Part shown: positions 57,674 through 64,000 of the stretch, piece after piece
How positions within the stretch are numbered: the stretch's first letter is position 1
How the letters are laid out: every line of letters begins with the position of its first letter
Assembly: GCF_027744825.2 (NCBI RefSeq)
Contig: NC_071335.1
Span: forward strand, 18,450,501 to 18,514,500
DNA length: 64,000 nucleotides
Direction: 5' to 3'
Origin: Synchiropus splendidus
Lineage: Eukaryota; Chordata; Actinopteri; Syngnathiformes; Callionymidae
Notes under the pieces: model-generated
The model's input: only the letters and a program-made list of their open reading frames with translations
What the model was told of the DNA's origin: nothing
Databases searched by the model: none
Made by a program: the position numbers and the translations under genes

Positions 57674-58378
57674 CAGTGGTACCTCGGCTCTCGACCACAA
57701 TCCGATCCAGACGGCCATTCGAGAAGCGAATTGTTGGAAATCTGAATCGATTTTTCCCATTACAATGAATGGAAAAAGAACTAATGCGTTCCAAGCCTTA
57801 AAATAGTCTTTTGTAGGAGTGAATGTAGAGTGTCTGCTGCAGGTGCGCTGTTCCTCTATGTGTGCGGCCGCTGCATGTGGGAGGGGTTGCCGAGTGAGTG
57901 ACGTCTCTCCAGAAGTGAAGAGGTGCCCGGTGCGTGTCCAGCTCTGAATGTGCGCTTCTGTGCAGTTTGGCTGTGACAAAGTCATAAACCAAGTCACGCT
58001 CTGTCCCAGACTCGCCTCATCCCTGTCCCAGCTCCAGCCCACAACAGGACATCAAACCCTGGAGTGGTGTGGAGAGCCAGCACCTCCCCTGTGACACTCT
58101 ACCACGGTCCAGTGTGGAGACAGGAAAGGTTTTACACCTCAATATGAAGACAAAACAGTCAGTAAATGTAGCTAACGGGACACGTCTGCATACAGAGGCT
58201 GCGTTATACACAATAACAAAGCGCATCGTGCGTCAGCTGATCAGTCCGCACATGTTATGTTTTTTGCGGCTGGAGTTCTGGATTTTTGTTCGAAATCCAA
58301 AGCAGAAAAATCTCGAAACTTTGGTTCGAACTCTGATTTGTTCGAATTCCGGGACGTTCAAAAACCGAGGTACCACTG
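57674..58378 (-). mobile_element. Pogo/Tigger-like MITE, full-length copy E
   Basis: A 705-bp reversed copy, from CAGTGGTACCTCGGCTCTCG to ACCGAGGTACCACTG. TA precedes the left end; AA instead of TA follows the right end. The core is nearly identical to copy B. A small deletion lies near 58268. Confidence 0.9.
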
Positions 58379-61045
58379 AACCTAAAAATAACAAACTGAA
58401 GTCACATATACCCAAGTATGCCTGATAAAGTTAACTTCAACTATACTACTTTTTTAAAGTGTATTATTGAGGCGATCCAGATGCAAACTGTCCAAAGGTT
58501 CATGGGAGTGGATGACTGGGAACATTTGTTGTTATTGTAAGATACTTTTGCTCAGTTATTATTTTGTTCTCTGTTGACAGTTGTTGATCATTGTTTTCAT
58601 TGAATGACTAAACAGTTGTTACTCACTGTGAGAGTGACCCTCTGCTGTCAACCATAGGTTGCATGTACTATACGCTTGTATACTGAATACTGGAAAGTGT
58701 ACTTTAGTCAACTAAAATGTTCCATTTTAGCCCCAAGATGTATAAGATTTGTATACTTTCAAGTTAACTACTTGTGTATGGTTTGAATCATACTTGAAAG
58801 TGTATTTTTGAAAACTTGAAAGGATCCAATTTAGTACGAAGAAGTATTAAATTAGTAGTATTAGTAGTTTGTCAGTAATTTTTTTTGTTTTACACCTCAG
58901 GCCGTGAGACCCTCAGTTTTAACACATTAGCCACGTATGGTGGCAGTAGTGTGTCACTGAATTGACTTGACAGCTGCCGATTTCTGACCAACTGTGACCA
59001 ACTAAAAAGACGTTTTTGAAAAGAAAACAGTGATAAAGAAAGTGATGCCGTACCCCAAGAGTAATAACCGTTCATGTTTTTTTTTTAATTAATTAGAAAA
59101 TGTTGTAGCAATTCTTTCATTTACACTTTACTTACAATAAAATGTTATTTTTATTTTATGATATTTAAACATAGCTTTATTATATGATGATGAATACTAT
59201 CTGAACACCATCTGTTTTATTAAGAATTTTATCAAGAATTTTATTCATTTTTTTCCAATTTTCTCAACCGTTTTCTCAACGTTTCATGAATATGACTATC
59301 ACCTAGTTCTGCTGCTGGTCACACTTTTCGATGACAAATGTCTGTACTGATCACATGGTTCCAGGTGATTTCACCGGGTTTTGCTTTGTATGGTTATTGA
59401 ACACATATGAAATCAAGACGAATTGTTCTGGAATGTTCTGGAGATGGCGAAGGCCCTGAGATCCAAAAAGGTTTAGAACCTCTAGCAGGGACTTTCCTAT
59501 CTCTTTTCTGGCCGAATTATCTTGAAAAATTGGCTTTTATTCATGTTGTGATTGCTAAAAATGTCCGATCCACACATAACACACAGCCATATATCCCTTT
59601 ATTATTTCTACACATACATTCAGCGCTATTATCAGATTCAAGACATAAAACCGTCACATCGTGAATGAAACATTTATAAAGTCAGGAAGAGTTACTGAGC
59701 ATTATTCATCATTCACACCCCATATATCTCTTTGTCTCTTTCTCACTAGTTCCAGAAGCTGTTAGCATTATTGCTCCAACACCTCATAAATCACACGCGT
59801 TGCTCACAAAGTTTACAGATATCAATCACCATGAAGTAGATGGGTTTTATTTATTTATTTACTTTCCAACGCTGAGGAGTTGGCGGCGAACATCAGTATG
59901 CCGTGCGCGTTTCCGCGCGACTCCTCCCTACCTGCAGCTTCTGAAGATCTTGTCAACATCAGGTCAGTGACTCTGAGATTGTTCGCCTCATTATTACTGA
60001 GCCAGAGCTGATGTGTTGCTGCAGTGGAAGTTCCTGATAAAATGACTCAGCCACTTCAAATGAAATCAGTTTAGTGCTTATGTCTGACCCGACGCTGAAG
60101 CGTTCTCGCTGACAATTCATGAGCAGTAATTAAACTCATTCTCACTCGGTGAATGCCATATTTAGATCGTGTTTTTTTTTTTTTAACGTCATTATTTAGC
60201 AAAACCAGTGCAGTACGTGTTTTTATTTCTATCCCGATACGTTTTTATTGGTTGGTCCTTTATCCCCGCTTAACAAGGCTGAAGAACACCAGCACACAGG
60301 AGGAGACAAAACAAGGCTCCGTAGCTGTGAAACGCATCAGAGTCGTCTCAATTTGTAAACCGAACACTGTTTCTATGCCATCACAGGGGAGAGAGTGTCC
60401 TTGTCTGGAAAGAACTCATCTGGCGTCACAATAGAGAGAGGCTCACAAAAGGAAATATGATTAAACCACACAGAGACGGTTGAAAATTAATTGGAGAGGC
60501 ACGTTTTTCACAAGATATCATTTATATTTGAAGAACAAAGACGGAGTGTCAAGCAGGAGGAGATGACTCTTGAAGGTAGTTTGTCAGGGTCTGCGTGTTT
60601 GTTTGGCTCATTTTACTGGACTAAATTCTTCTACCTTTGCCCTCTCTGTTGTCTCAACTATTCAATCTGGCAACTAGCAACAAATTTCGCGAAAATTCTT
60701 TCATATTTGTTAACATCTTCCCAACAACTATATGAATGATGATCAACCAACTGCATATTGTTTTAGGAGTTTTATCAGGAATATTCATTGGCACGGCAGC
60801 TCCAGCAGCAAGTTGTTAGCAAATAGTGTGAGAACAAAACATTACATTTCTAGTTTCATTGTATTGTTACTACATAGTTATGACATTTGCAACTGATCAT
60901 TTAGTTAACCATCTGGTTAATAATGTGGATTACCAAGTCTTAGTTGCAGGGTGTCTTATGATTTCATGACATTCATGACTGAAACTCACGTTGGTATTTA
61001 TATCCGAGTGAGGACTGTGAGGATTCTTTTTAATGTGTATGCACT
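58379..61045. other. Mostly unique flank, no gene seen
   Basis: The part at 58400-58870 repeats short motifs such as AAGTATACTT, GTATACTTTCAAG and AGTGTACTTTAG, suggesting a degraded dispersed repeat. The remainder shows no coding or transposon evidence. Confidence 0.5.
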
Positions 61046-61765
61046 GTAAAGCGGCCGGGATGAGGATCAGCACCTCCAAGTCTGAGGCCATGGTCCTCGA
61101 CCGGAATAAGGTGGTTTGCTCTCTCCGGGTCGGTGGAGAGTTCTTGCCCCAAGTGGTGGACTTTAAGTATCTCGGGGTCTTGTTCTCGAGTGAGGGAAAA
61201 GGGCAGCGTGAGATTGATAGACGGGTTGGTGCAGCGTCAGCAGTGATGCGGTCACTCTATCGGACCGTTGTGGTGAAGAGGGAGCTGAGTCACAAGACGA
61301 AGCTCTGGATTTACCGATTGATCTACGTTCCCACCCTCACCTATGGTCACGAGCTTTGGGTAGTGACCGAAAGGATGTGATTGCGGATACAAGTGGCTGA
61401 GATGAGTTTGGCTGGGCGCACCCTTAGAGATAGGGTGAGGAGTTCGGTCATCCAGGAGGAGCTCGGGGTGGAGCCGCTGCTCCTCCACACAGAGAGGAAC
61501 CAGCTGAGGTGGCTCGGGCATCTGGTCCGGATGCCCCCTGGACGCCTCCCTGGGGAGGTGTTCCGGGCATGTCCTACAGGGAGGAGACCCCGGGGAAGAC
61601 CCAGGACTCGCTGGAGAGATGATGTCTCCGGTCTGGACTGGGAACGTCTCGGGATCCCCCGGGAAGAGCTGGAGGAGGTTTGTGCGGATCATGAAGTTTG
61701 GGCTTCCTTGCTCCAAATGCTGCCTCCGCGACCCGACCCCGGATAAGCGGCAGAAGAAGGTGAGG
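61046..61765 (+). pseudogene. LINE ORF2 C-terminal remnant (RTE/Rex3-like)
   Basis: The plus-strand frame reads AGMRISTSKSEAMVLDRNKV, then FKYLGVLFSSEGKGQREIDR, VGAASAVMRSLYRTVVVKRE, YVPTLTYGHELWVVTERM and a stop at 61378-61380. It resumes as LRDRVRSSVIQEELGVEPLL, NQLRWLGHLVRMPPGRLPGE, TGRRPRGRPRTRWRDD and ends PPRPDPG then TAA. The order matches the post-palm region of fish non-LTR elements. The in-frame TGA and a short deletion in the following MSFLRRVAG-like segment show that it is dead. The 3' end is GGATAAGCGGCAGAAGAAGG. The family name is tentative. Confidence 0.85.
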
Positions 61766-62906
61766 GTGAAGGTGCACTGTGAACATGCTCAGATTGTTCT
61801 TCTATTCTATTATGATCTTAGCGCTTTGTGTATATCAGTATGTTTTTATTGTATTTTATTTTATTTGCCATGTTCTTTTGACTAACATGTTGTATTCTGT
61901 TAATTTCTTATTTATCTTTTGTCTTGAGTAGTTTCGCCCGGAAAGATAAAATAAACCTTGCCTCCCGCTATAAACTTAATCATCCAAAACGAATGGCCCT
62001 GACTCCAAATCATAAGTAATAATTAATTTTTCATCCTCAAACTGAGGCCTAAATTTGTTATGACTTGTTGACAATGACTGAAGATCCTAAGCAAATTGAT
62101 CCTCACAAGATCAGATGAACCATTCTCACTCATACTCACACCCTCCCTGTCCTCATCATCTTCAATACTGCTCATGAGCACGTGCTTTGAATCATTCACA
62201 TTAATATTTTAAGAGTTTGCAGGCAAATCGGGCGCCGTATCACCATGGCCACCGAATGAGCATTTCATAACTTCAGCTGCAATACTGTATTGTCCAATTT
62301 TTCACATGTAAATGCGCGTCCCTTTGTGTTCCGTTTCCAGATGTGTCGTGACCATTCTATAGTGCTCCAAGTTGCACATTTTTCTCTGACATCTCTGTCT
62401 GTCGCAGCCTACTTTCATCATCAGGTAGAACCAGAACCAACCAGACAAGTTGCACGGCTGTTGAAGAGAGTAGGGCGAGTTGTTCTTATGTATGTCGTGT
62501 TTTCAGTTTGTTCAAAATATCTTTGTGGTTGATCTCTCTTTGGTGTAAAGTCTGATATCGATATAACAATTTCACACACTAGAAATTCTAAAAAAAGCTT
62601 TTATTCGTCCTGTCTCTAATAAATCCGAGGAGGGGGCGGGCTGTCTCTTATAGCATGAAAGGTGTCAACCTTAGGTGCAGCAGCCCTGATGGGAAATAAA
62701 ATCACTATCTGCAGCGACTGTGGACTTCACACTGTCCACCAACACCAGGCAACATAGCCCAGCACTGGCTGAGGAAACTTCTCACTGGGCTTGAAGCAAC
62801 ATGGATTCTCAGCCTCTCCACTCTTCACCTTGTGAAGTGTGAAGATTCCACTGTCAATGACGACAATGTCAAGACCTTACAGATGACCTCATGGCTGCTG
62901 GTAAAA
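61766..62906. other. Unique flank, no gene seen
   Basis: AT-rich at the left (ATTTTATTTTATTTG near 61852). No coding or mobile signal is recognised. Confidence 0.5.
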
Positions 62907-63057
62907 CGGTCCGTGCACGTTATGTTTTTCCGGCTTTTTTCGGGGGCGTTCGAGTGCTGGATTTTCATTCAAAATCCGAAGCAAGAAAATCTAGAAATTT
63001 TTGTTCGAACTCCGATTTGTTGGAAGTCCGGGACCTTCGAAAACCGAGGTTCCACTG
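62907..63057 (-). mobile_element. Pogo/Tigger-like MITE, terminal fragment F
   Basis: Contains CGGTCCGTGCACGTTATG, TTTTTTCGGGGGCGTTCGAG and ACCGAGGTTCCACTG, followed by TA. Only one terminus and about 150 bp remain. Confidence 0.85.
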
Positions 63058-63059
63058 TA

Positions 63060-64000
63060 TGCATGTTTTATCTCATGTAACGCTCTATAAATTTGGGGAT
63101 TCATCGTCAGCAATAATTGTCAAGACATCTCAAGAAATAAAGCTTTGAAGAGTCTTACTGTTTTACTAAAGTGAAAATTTGAAGATACCAGTGTTAATCA
63201 CTGCTTATTAAATGAAGACAATTTCAGCAATTAAGTATCATTAACTGTGGTGGTTGTGTTTATGAATTATCCTCAAAACAAAATCAGAGCAATTAGACCG
63301 TGACATGGGACAAAATGTGAGGTCAACTTCCTGAAATAGGTAAAACAGGATACAAAAACCCACCAGCTCACTCTCAGGTTAAGACAATGGTTTAGTGTAA
63401 AATGTTACCGGCATATTGTTGGTACACCGTGTTGTTTTGACTTCCTGCCAGAACCAGCCGCTGTTCTCAAGAGTCTAAACAATAGATAGCAGTCTGACGT
63501 TCAATTACTTAGTCAGCAGAAGTCCTATCTGATCATTTTCAATTTTCAAATGCTGTGTGAAAACAAAGCAGACATCCACACACTGAAAATGGTTTAGTGC
63601 ACATGTCAAGACAGTAGTTGGTTCTGTAATGATATAACAACAACTATGAAGACAATACGACAACTGAAGCTTCTGCGCTAATATTGTGATAAGAGCATGA
63701 CGAATCGAACACGGTGAGCTTTCAGTCCGAGTGGCACCAAACTGCGAATGCTCATGAGGGAGTGGCCAGTGTTGTGAGTTTTCGATGTCAGATATTCGGT
63801 TACCTGCTACATTCAGTACAACTTCAACACCAAAAGTAGTTATCTGTAGAAATTTCAATTGCATAGGTTTTTGCTCATTATAGTGGAAGAGTCGCGGAAG
63901 CTACGGTGGCCGGGAACGTTCACAACAAGTGCAAAAAGTGAAACACTACTACACAGTTTCACAGCACATCTGTCAAAGCCGGAACACATTGAAACGCTAC
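63060..64000. other. Unique flank, no gene seen
   Basis: No repeat or coding evidence. The minus-strand open frame at 63505-63864 has no recognisable domain. Confidence 0.5.

Overview
The window looks like vertebrate DNA from a teleost fish. The evidence is one large intronless cadherin-repeat exon of the non-clustered delta-2 protocadherin type, short downstream exons with GT-AG borders, long AT microsatellites, and a mix of degraded LINEs and MITEs (pogo/Tigger-like, hAT, Tc1, Harbinger-like). There are no operons, ribosome binding sites or bacterial features. The species is not identifiable from the sequence.

The only protein-coding gene I can support is pcdh10 (protocadherin-10) on the minus strand. 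Its first exon (13476 down to 10930) encodes the signal peptide, six cadherin repeats, the membrane helix and the proximal cytoplasmic tail. Two small exons follow at 9820-9762 and 9470-9364. They join in phase and encode the conserved continuation of the tail. The terminal coding exon(s) were not found, so intron 3 probably fills the left 9.3 kb and the gene continues past base 1. Reading through the exon 1 donor gives a short isoform ending at 10897. A CpG- and GC-rich stretch at about 13477-14120 is the likely 5' UTR and promoter.

From about 14.2 kb to 64 kb the sequence is the upstream flank of pcdh10, and I see no confident gene there. It holds repeats separated by unique, probably regulatory sequence. 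The repeats include TA tracts; a 66/67-bp minisatellite (26158-27215); a composite inverted-repeat element ending in a cluster of perfect hairpins (18649-19613); a Tc1 transposase remnant (28985-29150); LINE reverse-transcriptase remnants (29596-30240 and 61046-61765); three related Harbinger-like copies (30868, 38950, 43446); a Charlie-like hAT (37581-38238); and six copies of one pogo-like MITE family.

The largest structural feature is a near-identical tandem duplication, 50606-54337 and 54338-57113. The second copy lacks 956 bp. Even the (TA)n tracts inside the two copies have the same length, so this is either a very recent duplication or an assembly artefact in which two haplotypes were joined end to end. 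The 956-bp segment contains a weak candidate terminal exon of an unknown gene, with a poly(A) signal 24 bp after its stop.
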